Below are positions 16,384-24,742 of a stretch of 64,000 nucleotides of DNA, piece after piece. Position numbers and translations under genes: made by a program. How positions within the stretch are numbered: position 1 is the first letter of the stretch; each line of letters starts with the position of its first letter. This DNA is from Phycisphaerales bacterium (GTDB lineage Bacteria; Planctomycetota; Phycisphaerae; Phycisphaerales; SM1A02): positions 151,357-215,356 of the forward strand of contig JAKVBX010000001.1 in the NCBI GenBank assembly GCA_022446795.1, in the 5' to 3' direction. The notes under the pieces were generated by a model. The model searched no databases, was not told the DNA's origin, and saw only the letters and a program-made list of their open reading frames with translations.

Positions 16384-17597
16384 TCGCCGTCATGGGCATC
16401 CTGATGGACTCCTACCGCTCGCTGAAGGCGCAGAAGCTCTTCAAGACGGTCCTGGTCCTGTCACTCCTGGTGATCGTGGGCTACGCATCATTCGGATTCA
16501 ATGAAGACGGCCTGTCGCTGTTCTTCGGTGCCGTCCAGATCGAGAATGATTACTTCAAGGCCGGAACGCCACTGGCCACCACGCTCTACATGGGCATCTT
16601 CTCGGCCTTCATCGTCAGCCTGTGGCTGGGCTGGGTGGCCACGGTCCTGGCGTTGATCTCCACGTCTTCGATCTACCCGCAGTTCCTGTCGCAGGGTTCC
16701 GTCGAACTGGTGATGTCCAAGCCCATCCGCCGCACCACGATGTTCATTGCCAAGTATGTCGGCGGCCTGCTGTTCGTAATCCTGCAGGTGGGTCTCTTCT
16801 GCCTGGGCGCCTTCCTGGTCGTCGGCTGGCGCGTCGGGGAATGGAACCCGTCGATCTTCCTGGCCGTCCCGCTGGTGACCATTTTCTTCAGCTACCTGTT
16901 CTGCATCAACACGCTCGTCGGCGTCGCCACCCGATCGACGCTGGTCGCCCTGCTCTTCACGCTGCTCTTCTGGTTCATGACCTTCGGCGTCCGAACCGCT
17001 GACGATGTCCTGCATACGTTCCAATTCCAGGCCGAGGGCATGGTGGCGACCGCGGAGCAGCACCTGGAATCCGACCAGGCCCAGCTCGCCAGCTTCCGCC
17101 AGGAACTCACCGTCCTGGAGGACAGTGGAAGTGAATCGGGTCGCGAGTACTACCAGGCCCAGGTCCTGCGCATGGAAGCTTCCGTGGCGGCGACCGAGAC
17201 ACAACTGCAGAATCGCCGGGACGCGCTCGATCAACTGAAGCCCTGGGCCACGGCCTTGAGTGTCATCCGATGGCCGTTGCCCGAGACGCAGCGGACCATC
17301 GGACTGCTGCAGCGATGGGTCGACCAGGGACGCAGCGTGACGATGAACGACATCCTGAGTGGCCGGTTCATGGAAGAAGAGGAAGAGCGATGGGATGGTG
17401 GAGACGCCCGCGCCGATGATGGCGATGGCGCACGAGAGCGACGACAGAGTCGTCGTGAGCAGCGGCGGGCCGCCGAGTCCCGGATGATGGACCGGGAAGA
17501 GAACATCTCACCCGCAGCGATCATCGGCTGGTCGCTGGTCTTTGAACTGGTGATCCTGGTGCTGGCGTGGTGGGTCTTCGTCCGCCGCGACTACTGA
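16380..17597 (+). CDS. ABC-2-type permease with internal coiled coil
   Basis: The 405-residue product has hydrophobic segments at about 22-40, 66-95, 120-150, 160-185 and 190-205, then a predicted coiled coil (about 220-290, rich in Glu, Gln, Ala). A very charged acidic/basic linker (EEEEERW to RRQSRREQRR) and a last helix (about 382-401) ending in FVRRDY follow. It is the membrane partner of the ATPase upstream. The long soluble insert between the last two helices is unusual for ABC-2 permeases and may contact a periplasmic or cytoplasmic partner. The 3' end overlaps the convergent proC by 7 bases. Confidence 0.8.
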   Translation: MIAVMGILMDSYRSLKAQKLFKTVLVLSLLVIVGYASFGFNEDGLSLFFGAVQIENDYFKAGTPLATTLYMGIFSAFIVSLWLGWVATVLALISTSSIYPQFLSQGSVELVMSKPIRRTTMFIAKYVGGLLFVILQVGLFCLGAFLVVGWRVGEWNPSIFLAVPLVTIFFSYLFCINTLVGVATRSTLVALLFTLLFWFMTFGVRTADDVLHTFQFQAEGMVATAEQHLESDQAQLASFRQELTVLEDSGSESGREYYQAQVLRMEASVAATETQLQNRRDALDQLKPWATALSVIRWPLPETQRTIGLLQRWVDQGRSVTMNDILSGRFMEEEEERWDGGDARADDGDGARERRQSRREQRRAAESRMMDREENISPAAIIGWSLVFELVILVLAWWVFVRRDY

Positions 17598-18403
17598 CCG
17601 TCCGCCAGTTGTTGTCCCCGATCGCGGGCTGCCCGAACCGCGGCCCGGATCGTCTCCGGAAAGTCACGATCGACCATCGCACCGAGACCGGCTTCCGTCG
17701 TTCCGCCGGGAGTCGCCACCGCCTGCCGGAGCGCTGCCGCATCAAGGTCGCCCTCGATCAGCAGGCGACCCGTCCCGGCGATCGTCTGAGAGACCAGGAT
17801 GGCGGCGACCTCCGGATCGATCCCGACATCAACAGCCGCCGCCACCATGGCCTCGGCCATGAAGGCGACATACCCGGGCCCGGAGCCGCTCACCGCGGTG
17901 ACGCCCCACAGGGCCGACTCGGGCAATTCCGCGGTCGCCCCGATCGTCCCGAAAAGTGATCCAGCCAGGTCCAGGTCGGCCGGTGTCGCCGAGGACGCCG
18001 GCATGAGAACGGACATCCCCTCCCGCACGCGAACCGGCGCATTGGGCATCACGCAGATGACGCGCGTCGTCTCGCCGAGCGCTTCGCGGATCGAGTCGCT
18101 GCCGATACCGGCCATGACGGATACGACCAGGCGGCCACGATCATCTCGTCCCAGTTCCGCCGCCGCCTCCGCAAACTGCTGGGGGCGGACGGCCATGATC
18201 ACTCGATCACACCACGGCAACTCGCCCGGGGACGTCACGACGGAAACGCCGCGATCCGTCAGCCGGGCATGACGGGACGGATCACGCTCGGCAACGACCG
18301 TTGCCGAGGCCTCGAGCACCCCGGCTTCCAGTGCCGCAGCCAGCACCATGAATCCCATTTCACCACACCCCACGAACCCCGTGCGGTCTGCGATATCAGC
18401 CAT
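17591..18403 (-). CDS. proC: Pyrroline-5-carboxylate reductase
   Basis: The 270-residue product has the Rossmann motif GFVGCGEMG at the N-terminus, VIMAVRPQQ in the nucleotide-binding domain, VMPNAP before the hinge, and the family signature (VSGSGPGYVAFMAEAMV to ATPGGTTEAGL) in the C-terminal helical dimer domain. It catalyses the last step of proline synthesis with NAD(P)H. The length is normal. It converges with the ABC permease gene. Confidence 0.94.
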   Translation of the reverse strand: MADIADRTGFVGCGEMGFMVLAAALEAGVLEASATVVAERDPSRHARLTDRGVSVVTSPGELPWCDRVIMAVRPQQFAEAAAELGRDDRGRLVVSVMAGIGSDSIREALGETTRVICVMPNAPVRVREGMSVLMPASSATPADLDLAGSLFGTIGATAELPESALWGVTAVSGSGPGYVAFMAEAMVAAAVDVGIDPEVAAILVSQTIAGTGRLLIEGDLDAAALRQAVATPGGTTEAGLGAMVDRDFPETIRAAVRAARDRGQQLADGQ

Positions 18404-18486
18404 TCTTCATCCTCGAAAGCAGCCTGGACATGGAAGACGCTCACCTGTCCACGGTACACTGGAAGTGAGATACAGGTGTCACGGCA

Positions 18487-19455
18487 ATGAGCTCAGCAAC
18501 CACGACAACCCTGCCCTTCGAGGAACCGGTCCGCGACCTGGAGCGACAGATCGAGTCGCTGGTCGCCCGCGCGGATGCGGACACGTTGGCCGAGGAGATT
18601 GCCAGCCTGCGGGACAACCGGGATCGGCTGCTGGAGAAGGTGTATGGCTCCCTGTCCCCCTGGGACATCGTTCGGATCGCCCGGCACCCGGACCGGCCCC
18701 AGACGCCTGACTACATTCATTCCATCTGCCGTGACTTCCGCGAGCTCCATGGCGACCGCTGCTTCGGCGACGACCGCAGCATCCTGACCGGCTTTGGTCG
18801 CATTGGACCCTACAAGGTCCTGATCGTCGGCCACCAGAAGGGTCGCACGACGGAGGAACGGATCGAGTGCAACTTCGGATGCGGGCACCCCGAGGGGTAC
18901 CGCAAGGCACTCAAGAAGATGCAGTTGGCCGCGAAGTACGGCCTCCCCATCGTGACCTTCATTGACACGCCCGGCGCCTATCCCGGCGTCAAGGCCGAGG
19001 AGCGGGGACAGGCCGAGGCCATTGCCGTGAACCTGCGGGAAATGAGCCGGCTCTCCACGCCGATCCTGTCGATCGTCATCGGGGAAGGTGGCTCCGGAGG
19101 CGCCCTGGGCATCGGTGTCGCCGATCGAGTCGACATGCTGCAATACGCCTGGTACTCGGTCATCAGCCCGGAGGGCTGCGCCGCGATCCTCTGGAAGGAA
19201 GCCAACGAGCAGACCAACTCGTCAGCAGCCAACTCGCTCTGCCTCACGGCGGAGGACAATCTTCGGAATGGGATCGTCGACCAGGTCATTCCAGAGCCGG
19301 TCGGTGCGGCCCACCGGGATCCCTCAGCCGCGGCCGATATTCTCGAGCGGCACATCGTGGACCGCCTCCGGGAGCTGACCCGCTTCAACCCACGCACCCT
19401 GGTCGAGCGGCGGTACGAGCGATTCCGCCAGATCGGCGCCGTCGCCCCCGCCTGA
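18487..19455 (+). CDS. accA: Acetyl-CoA carboxylase carboxyltransferase subunit alpha
   Basis: The 322-residue product has the helical AccA start (FEEPVRDLERQIESLV), ARHPDRPQTPDYI, LHGDRCFGDD, VDTPGAYPG-type FIDTPGAYPGVKAEERGQ and GEGGSGGALGI, all conserved in the alpha subunit. With AccD it transfers carboxyl from biotin to acetyl-CoA for fatty-acid synthesis. AccD, AccB and AccC are not in the window. It is a single gene diverging from proC. Confidence 0.96.
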   Translation: MSSATTTTLPFEEPVRDLERQIESLVARADADTLAEEIASLRDNRDRLLEKVYGSLSPWDIVRIARHPDRPQTPDYIHSICRDFRELHGDRCFGDDRSILTGFGRIGPYKVLIVGHQKGRTTEERIECNFGCGHPEGYRKALKKMQLAAKYGLPIVTFIDTPGAYPGVKAEERGQAEAIAVNLREMSRLSTPILSIVIGEGGSGGALGIGVADRVDMLQYAWYSVISPEGCAAILWKEANEQTNSSAANSLCLTAEDNLRNGIVDQVIPEPVGAAHRDPSAAADILERHIVDRLRELTRFNPRTLVERRYERFRQIGAVAPA

Positions 19456-19505
19456 CCCCGGCAACAACGCCAACAGGGCCCTCAGCCCCCCCAGCGAGTC
19501 CTGCA

Positions 19506-19534
19506 TTGACTTGCCGACGCTTGAACAGTACATT
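19506..19534 (+). promoter_or_regulatory. Sigma70-like promoter for the H1-tail/DksA gene
   Basis: TTGACT (19506-19511) and TACATT (19529-19534) are separated by exactly 17 bases, close to the consensus. It lies about 90 bases before the GTG of the DksA-like gene and 50 bases after accA. It is the clearest promoter in the window. Confidence 0.65.
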
Positions 19535-19622
19535 GCTGGGCTCGACCGGCGGGCCCCCGCAGGGCCGCTTCCTGAGCGTAAGCCTCTTGATGACAGGTTC
19601 TTAAACGGTTAGTGAGTCGGGC

Positions 19623-20579
19623 GTGGCCAAGAAAAAGACCACCAAGAAGACCGCCGCACGCAAGTCGGCCCGATCCACGGGCTCGACTGGACGGAAGGCT
19701 GCCGCCAAGAAGACGACCAAGAAGGTCGTGAAAAAGGCCGCCAAGAAGGCCACGGCCAAGAAGACCACCAAGAAGGTTGTGAAAAAGGCCGCCAGGAAGG
19801 CCACGGCCAAGAAGACCACCAAGAAGGCCGCGGCGAAGAAGACCGCCAAGAAGGCCACGGCGAAGAAGACCGCCAAGAAGGCCACGGCGAAGAAGACCGC
19901 CAAGAAGGCCACGGCGAAGAAGACCGCCAAGAAGGCCGCGGCGAAGAAGACCGCCAAGAAGGCCGCGGCGAAGACCACCAAGAAGAAGGCCTCCGACGGG
20001 CAGGAGTCCGGCAGCTCACGCCGCCGTCGACGCCAGACGGTCGTGGAAGCCGTCCTGGCATCCGAGACCGACTCCCGCGGCTTCGTCGTGGTCAATGGAC
20101 GGCGCATTCGAAGGATCGCGGCAGCCTCGACCAAGAAGACACGCAAGCGGTCAACAGCGGCGTCGGCAGAAGCTGCTGCCAAGAAGGCGGCTGACGAAAA
20201 ACCGGTCAAGACCAAGCTGTCGAAGGCGGAACTGGATCAATTCCGCACGCTCCTGCTGACCAAGCGACGGGAACTGCTGTCGGCGGTCGACTCCATGGAA
20301 TACGAAGCACTGCGATCAGATGATGGCGACACTTCGACCATGCCCATTCACATGGCAGATGTCGGCTCCGACGTGTACGAACAGGATTTGATGCTCGGCA
20401 TGGCCGCCAGTGAGCGGGAACGAATCCGCGAGATTGACGAGGCCTTGCAGCGAATCGCCGACCTGACGTATGGCGTCTGTGCCCTGACCAAGAAGCCCAT
20501 TTCCAAGAAGCGGCTGAATGCAAAGCCGTGGGCCAAGTACACGATCGACTCCGCCCGGAAGATCGAGCGAGGTCTGTGA
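19623..20579 (+). CDS. DksA/TraR-like protein with histone-H1-like Lys/Ala tail
   Basis: The 318-residue product starts at a GTG. Residues about 1-125 are almost only Lys, Ala and Thr in tandem KKTAKKATA-type repeats, like histone H1 tails. A basic linker extends to about 195. Residues 197-318 match the DksA family: a coiled-coil helix (ELDQFRTLLLTKRRELLSAV), an acidic tip (MADVGSDVYEQD), the return helix and LTYGVC. The zinc finger is degenerate: only the first of four expected Cys remains (GVCALTKKPI). DksA binds the RNA polymerase secondary channel; the basic tail could bind DNA or RNA. A consensus-like promoter lies 90 bases upstream. The stop overlaps the lspA start. Confidence 0.85.
   Translation: MAKKKTTKKTAARKSARSTGSTGRKAAAKKTTKKVVKKAAKKATAKKTTKKVVKKAARKATAKKTTKKAAAKKTAKKATAKKTAKKATAKKTAKKATAKKTAKKAAAKKTAKKAAAKTTKKKASDGQESGSSRRRRRQTVVEAVLASETDSRGFVVVNGRRIRRIAAASTKKTRKRSTAASAEAAAKKAADEKPVKTKLSKAELDQFRTLLLTKRRELLSAVDSMEYEALRSDDGDTSTMPIHMADVGSDVYEQDLMLGMAASERERIREIDEALQRIADLTYGVCALTKKPISKKRLNAKPWAKYTIDSARKIERGL
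19707..19967 (+). repeat. In-frame tandem repeats coding the Lys/Ala tail
   Basis: Two layers are visible: two copies of a 51-base unit (19707-19757 and 19758-19808) and five near-identical copies of a 27-base unit (19833-19967), coding A-KKTAKKAT and its A variant. The copies keep frame and differ at few bases, so this tract should vary in length between strains by slippage or recombination. Confidence 0.9.
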
Positions 20580-21232
20580 CCTCGGCACCAGATGATCGTC
20601 GAGCGTGGTCCTCCCCCGCCTGCTGGGTTGTGCTCCTGCTTGTCGTCGCCATCGGGCTCTGGGCAGACCTGTGGACCAAGTCCTATGCCTTCGAGACCGT
20701 TGCTGGCCAGCCGGTCGAGGTCGCCCGACACGCCCTGTTGGACAACCCCGGGTACAACCCCATCCCGCCACACCCGGGTGTCGTGCTCATCCCGGGCCGC
20801 ATCCTGAACCTGCAACTGGTCCTGAACTCGGGTGCCGTCTTCGGCATCGGCAGTGAACAGCGTGGCTTCTTCATCGTCTTCACGGTGATCGCGATCCTCG
20901 TCTCGACCTACATCTTCGGCTGGCAGACCGGTCGCCGAAGCACCATGGCCCACCTGGGTATCGCCCTGGTCCTGGCCGGGGCCCTGGGCAATCTCTGGGA
21001 TCGCCTCATGGTGGGCCGGGTCCGGGACTTCCTGTACCTGTTCCCCGACCGCCACCTGCCATTCGGCCTGAACTGGCCCGGCGGCGGATCGGAGGTCTTC
21101 CCGTGGGTGTTCAACATCGCCGACGTGCTCCTGCTGACCGGCATGGGAATCCTGCTGATCCACCTGTACCGATCGGATCGTCAGCAGCAGCAGGCAGCCA
21201 AGGGCCAGGAAAATCCCGCCGCGGAGCCGTGA
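20576..21232 (+). CDS. lspA: Signal peptidase II (lipoprotein signal peptidase)
   Basis: The 218-residue product has four hydrophobic segments and the two catalytic aspartates in VRDFLYLF (Asp151) and FNIADVLL (Asp183). ALGNLWDRL precedes the first. It cleaves prolipoproteins after lipidation, and several predicted lipoproteins occur in this window. Loops around residues 40-75 and 158-178 are longer than in E. coli LspA. The GTG start at 20576 overlaps the DksA-like stop by 4 bases (GTGA), so the two genes are coupled. Confidence 0.92.
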   Translation: MTSAPDDRRAWSSPACWVVLLLVVAIGLWADLWTKSYAFETVAGQPVEVARHALLDNPGYNPIPPHPGVVLIPGRILNLQLVLNSGAVFGIGSEQRGFFIVFTVIAILVSTYIFGWQTGRRSTMAHLGIALVLAGALGNLWDRLMVGRVRDFLYLFPDRHLPFGLNWPGGGSEVFPWVFNIADVLLLTGMGILLIHLYRSDRQQQQAAKGQENPAAEP

Positions 21233-21340
21233 AATGAGCCTCGTGGGGTCGCCCCGTCCCGGGGCAGTCACGCCCGGGCACGCCCGAACCCACGCAGACG
21301 TGGCATTGGACTGCCGGTGCAACTAGAATGGCCTCGATTG

Positions 21341-21429
21341 GGACAGGTGTCCGAGCGGCTGAAGGAGCGGCACTGGAAATGCCGTGTACGGCATTGTCCG
21401 TACCGTGGGTTCGAATCCCACCCTGTCCG
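21341..21429 (+). tRNA. tRNA-Ser (anticodon GGA)
   Basis: An 89-base class II tRNA: acceptor GGACAGG/CCTGTCC, anticodon loop CTGGAAA (anticodon GGA, reading UCC/UCU), a long variable arm (TACGG..CCGTA region) and T-arm GTGGG-TTCGAAT-CCCAC. The discriminator is G. CCA is not encoded. Confidence 0.97.
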
Positions 21430-21471
21430 CTTCATGTTCATCCCCGGATGAACAAGACAAGTGGACTGCCA

Positions 21472-21546
21472 CGGGCTGTAGCGCAGCTTGGTTAGCGCGC
21501 TTGACTGGGGGTCAAGAGGTCGACGGTTCGAATCCGTCCAGCCCGA
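21472..21546 (+). tRNA. tRNA-Pro (anticodon GGG)
   Basis: A 75-base cloverleaf: acceptor CGGGCTG/CAGCCCG, D-arm GCGC/GCGC, anticodon stem CTTGA/TCAAG with loop CTGGGGG (anticodon GGG, reading CCC/CCU) and T-arm GACGG-TTCGAAT-CCGTC. The discriminator is A. It lies 42 bases after tRNA-Ser and is probably co-transcribed. CCA is not encoded. Confidence 0.97.
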
Positions 21547-21549
21547 CTC

Positions 21550-21576
21550 CGCCGGGGCCCCCTCGGGGCCCCGGCG
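21550..21576 (+). terminator. GC-rich hairpin after the tRNA pair
   Basis: A perfect 12-bp stem CGCCGGGGCCCC/GGGGCCCCGGCG with loop CTC lies 4 bases after tRNA-Pro. Only TT follows, so it is a strong pausing/processing hairpin or a terminator without a T run. It separates the tRNAs from truB. Confidence 0.55.
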
Positions 21577-21619
21577 TTCCACAGGTCAAGTCGGCGCCAA
21601 TCGCCTGGAGCAGCCCCGC

Positions 21620-22450
21620 ATGAAGACGCCGTCGATCGAGGGCTTCCTGGTCCTGGACAAGCCCTACGGACTCTCCTCCATGAAGGCGCTCTCCCGCGTC
21701 CGGGTCCTGGCCCGGGACACGGCGCGCGGTGCCAAGACCGGCCATGCCGGAACCCTTGATCCACTGGCCACGGGCATACTGGTCATCGGCGTCGGCCGAC
21801 CCGCCACGCGGCTGCTCTCCCGCGTGATGGCCGCGTCCAAGCGATATCGAACCGAAGTCGACCTGTCCGCCTTCAGCCCCAGCGACGACCTGGAACGCGA
21901 GCCGGAGCCGGTGGCGGTCGAGACACCTCCTGATCGAGCTGATGTCGAGCGGGCACTCCTGCAATTCCACGGCCATATCCAGCAAGCCCCGCCCGCCTTC
22001 AGCGCCATCAAGGTCGATGGACGGCGGGCCTACCTCCTGGCCCGCGATCGCAAGCTCGATGCCCTGCCGGATCGCCCGGTCCACGTTCGGGACATCAGCC
22101 TCGTCGACTACGAATGGCCCGTGGCCACGATCGACATTCACTGTGGCAAGGGGTTCTACGTGCGATCGCTGGCCCGGGACCTCGGCGTGGCGTTGGACAC
22201 CGGCGGCTACTGCCGCGCCATTCGTCGAACCGCCGTGGGGCCGTTCACACTGGACGTCGCCTGGTCACTGGCGGACCTGCCAGACAAGATCACGCAGTCG
22301 GATCTTGTCAGCATCGACGATGCCCTGGATCAGTTGAAGGCCATGGAGACCGTGGAGATCAGCCCCGACGAGGATGCGGCCGACCACCGGGACCGTGGAA
22401 TCGCCTCGAACCCGGCGAGCCCGGGTGACAGTCAAAGATGTGACGGGTGA
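21620..22450 (+). CDS. truB: tRNA pseudouridine-55 synthase
   Basis: The 276-residue product has LVLDKPYGLSS at the start, the catalytic motif GHAGTLDPLATGIL with Asp47, RTEVDLSAFSPSDD, and the conserved Tyr/Val-containing FYVRSLARDLG. It makes pseudouridine 55 in the T-loop of tRNAs. The ATG at 21620 follows a GGAG; the longer frame would run back through tRNA-Pro. It follows the tRNA genes on the same strand. Confidence 0.95.
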   Translation: MKTPSIEGFLVLDKPYGLSSMKALSRVRVLARDTARGAKTGHAGTLDPLATGILVIGVGRPATRLLSRVMAASKRYRTEVDLSAFSPSDDLEREPEPVAVETPPDRADVERALLQFHGHIQQAPPAFSAIKVDGRRAYLLARDRKLDALPDRPVHVRDISLVDYEWPVATIDIHCGKGFYVRSLARDLGVALDTGGYCRAIRRTAVGPFTLDVAWSLADLPDKITQSDLVSIDDALDQLKAMETVEISPDEDAADHRDRGIASNPASPGDSQRCDG

Positions 22451-22518
22451 AGCAGTAGGCCGGCCGGCGATACGACGTCGCCGTGGGCAGTCCGGACATC
22501 AGCACCCGGAAGATGAGT

Positions 22519-23151
22519 TCAATCTCGAAGTTCGACCGTCCAGTAAGCTTCATTCAGGAAGACCTTCCAAACCTCATATTGTTTTCGACGCAGTGACAGG
22601 GCGCGATCCGGGCAATGCCGGGGCTGCCGGGGCTTGTTGACCAACCGAAGTCCCGCTTCGCGGGGCGTTCGATTTCCTTTTCGGGTATTGCAGGTGACGC
22701 AGGCGCACACCAGGTTCTGCCAGGTGTTTCCTCCGCCGCGGGAGACCGGTATGACGTGATCGATCGAGAGTTCGGATACCGCGAACCTCCGACCACAGTA
22801 CTGGCACTTGTTCCGGTCCCGGGCAAACAGATTCCGACGATTCAGCTTCACATGAAAGTCAGGCTGGCGGTTGGAACTGGTGATCCTGATGATCCGTGGT
22901 GCAGCGACATAGCGGCTGGCCGCCCGGATCCAGTCGTGATCCCCCAGTTCATAGCGACGCTGAAGGCCAGCGATCTCCAGCCAGGAGGCGATGTTGAAGG
23001 TCTCGTAGACGCCGTTGTTGACGGAGATGACCTCGGCGATTTCCCGAAAGAGGAGCACGAACGCCTGTCGCACCGAGATGACACGTGTGGCCGTATAGCC
23101 TCGGTTCAGGACCAGAACTGGTTCGCTCAGCACGGACGGGAGTGCACTCAT
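22519..23151 (-). CDS. HNH endonuclease family protein
   Basis: The 210-residue product has an N-terminal region (VLVLNRGYTATRVISVRQAFVLL and EVISV) conserved in stand-alone HNH proteins of many bacteria. The HNH module is CQYCGRRF, LSIDHVIPVSRGG with the catalytic His, and N-LVCACVTCNTRKGNR, giving two CxxC zinc pairs. No restriction, phage or intein context is present. It is a probable DNA-acting metallonuclease of unknown role. It is convergent with truB. Confidence 0.88.
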   Translation of the reverse strand: MSALPSVLSEPVLVLNRGYTATRVISVRQAFVLLFREIAEVISVNNGVYETFNIASWLEIAGLQRRYELGDHDWIRAASRYVAAPRIIRITSSNRQPDFHVKLNRRNLFARDRNKCQYCGRRFAVSELSIDHVIPVSRGGGNTWQNLVCACVTCNTRKGNRTPREAGLRLVNKPRQPRHCPDRALSLRRKQYEVWKVFLNEAYWTVELRD

Positions 23152-23296
23152 GTGGCGGTCGCCGATCTCCTGTTCGCAGAATGGACCGCCCCTGTCGGGG
23201 CGTGGCCTTCACGGCTCACTTCAGTTATATCGAACCGCCGATGCGGAAGCAATATGCAGATTTCACGTGTTTTCACACAGAATTGGCAGACGACAG

Positions 23297-23323
23297 CCAC
23301 GGCCCCCCGGGGGAGGGCCGTGG
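23297..23323 (-). terminator. Hairpin downstream of the dual PPIase gene
   Basis: CCACGGCCC (23297-23305) pairs with GGGCCGTGG (23315-23323), nine base pairs around a 9-base loop, 54 bases beyond the PPIase stop. No T run follows on either strand, so termination is only possible. The rest of 23152-23377 holds the promoter region of the HNH gene and no other gene was seen. Confidence 0.35.
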
Positions 23324-23377
23324 CGGCGTGATATCAACTGATGTCGCGGACCCCGGCGACGGGCCGGGCCGCAACGG

Positions 23378-24586
23378 TCATTCCTTCTTCTCAACCGGAA
23401 CGGCCGGGCCCGCAGGCTGAATCGAGATCAACTTCACGTCGAAGACGAGGGTGGCATTCGGGGGAATCGGGCCACCGGGGGTTCCCCGCGCACCGTAGCC
23501 CCACGGATCCGCCGGAACCATCAACTTCTTGGTCTCGCCGACCTTCATCTGGCTGACGCCGAGCTGCCATCCCGGGATGACGCGATTCAGCGGGAAGGTC
23601 GCGGGCTGACCACGATCCACGGAGGAATCGAACTTCGAGCCATTGAGCAGGTAGCCCTCGTAGTGGACGGTGACCTGGTCTTCCATGCGGCCGGGCTTCT
23701 CGCCGGTGCCTTCCTCGATGACCCACCACTTCATGCCATTGTTCTCGCCATCGGCGGGGCGATCGACCGCGATGCCGGGGAGATCCTTCGGTGCCACGTC
23801 CGTGGCGTCGAGCGGAGTCGTGTTCTTCGCCCGCTTCTCGTTCTCCGTGGGCTCGGTGCAGTCGGAGGCCTTGCCACCGTCCGCCACGACCATCTTCTCG
23901 GCTTCCGAAAGGTCGATCTTCTGCACCTTCTCGATCACGATGGGCTCCTCCGGGGAATCCGTAAAGGGAGACCCCCGGTCCTGCTTGGGAGTCTGCCGGA
24001 TCTCGTCAACGACCTTTCGACCGGCGATCACGTGCCCGAAAACCGCGTAACCCGGTCGGCCGGGAACGGTATTGAGCTGGTTGTTGTCGTTGACATTGAT
24101 ATAGAACTGGTTTGTCGCCGAATCCGGCGCCTGGGTCCGCGCCATGGCGATGGTGTACCGATCATTCTTCAGCCCGTTGAGTCCCTCGTTCTTGATGGGC
24201 GGGGAAGTAGGACGCTTCTCGTAGTCCGTGCCGAAGCCGCCACCCTGGATCATGAAGCCATCGATGACCCGATGGAAGATCGTGCCGTCATAGGCCCCTT
24301 CCTTCGCATACTTCAGGAAGTTCGCGGTCGACATCGGTGCCAGGCTCTCGTTGAGTCTCAGGACGATGTTGCCGCGGCTGGTCTTCATCAGGATGTACGC
24401 GTACGTATCGGTCGACTCCGCGTCCTTCTTGGCCGCCGAGTCACCAGTCGCGGGATCAGCCGCCTCCGCGGCCTTGTCAGCAGCGGCCCCACCGGGCTGG
24501 GCGTGGCAGGCCAGCGGGCTGGTCGCCAGGACCAGGACAGCCAGGAACAAAGCCGGGAAACAGAACACGGATGTCGAAGATCGCAT
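23378..24586 (-). CDS. Dual cyclophilin-FKBP peptidyl-prolyl isomerase
   Basis: The 402-residue product is exported (hydrophobic leader to about residue 29, with LAC, a possible lipobox). Residues about 62-225 are a complete cyclophilin domain with FHRVIDGFMIQGGG and the NQFYI and FGHV motifs. Residues about 300-395 are a complete FKBP domain (VTVHYEGYLLNGSKFDSS, GWQLGVSQMKVGETK, WGYGARG, LVFDVKLISI). Both active sites look intact. The protein is thus a fusion of two unrelated PPIase families, probably a periplasmic folding factor. The linker (about 226-300) is acidic and likely flexible. It is a single-gene unit. Confidence 0.93.
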   Translation of the reverse strand: MRSSTSVFCFPALFLAVLVLATSPLACHAQPGGAAADKAAEAADPATGDSAAKKDAESTDTYAYILMKTSRGNIVLRLNESLAPMSTANFLKYAKEGAYDGTIFHRVIDGFMIQGGGFGTDYEKRPTSPPIKNEGLNGLKNDRYTIAMARTQAPDSATNQFYINVNDNNQLNTVPGRPGYAVFGHVIAGRKVVDEIRQTPKQDRGSPFTDSPEEPIVIEKVQKIDLSEAEKMVVADGGKASDCTEPTENEKRAKNTTPLDATDVAPKDLPGIAVDRPADGENNGMKWWVIEEGTGEKPGRMEDQVTVHYEGYLLNGSKFDSSVDRGQPATFPLNRVIPGWQLGVSQMKVGETKKLMVPADPWGYGARGTPGGPIPPNATLVFDVKLISIQPAGPAVPVEKKE

Positions 24587-24742
24587 GGGGCACTCGCTTC
24601 ATCGAAGGTTCAAGAGGGTCGACCAATCCACCGCGGCCGACGGCCACACAGGGTAGCCGACCAGGCTCCCCGGAGACACATGCGGCAGGTGAAAGGCCAT
24701 CCGCGGCCAGTTGAAGGCGATCTGGCCCTGGATCATTGCTCG

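Noticed and set aside
19707-19967. CRISPR array
   Set aside because: The repeats are contiguous without spacers, keep frame and code Lys/Ala units; they are protein-coding tandem repeats.
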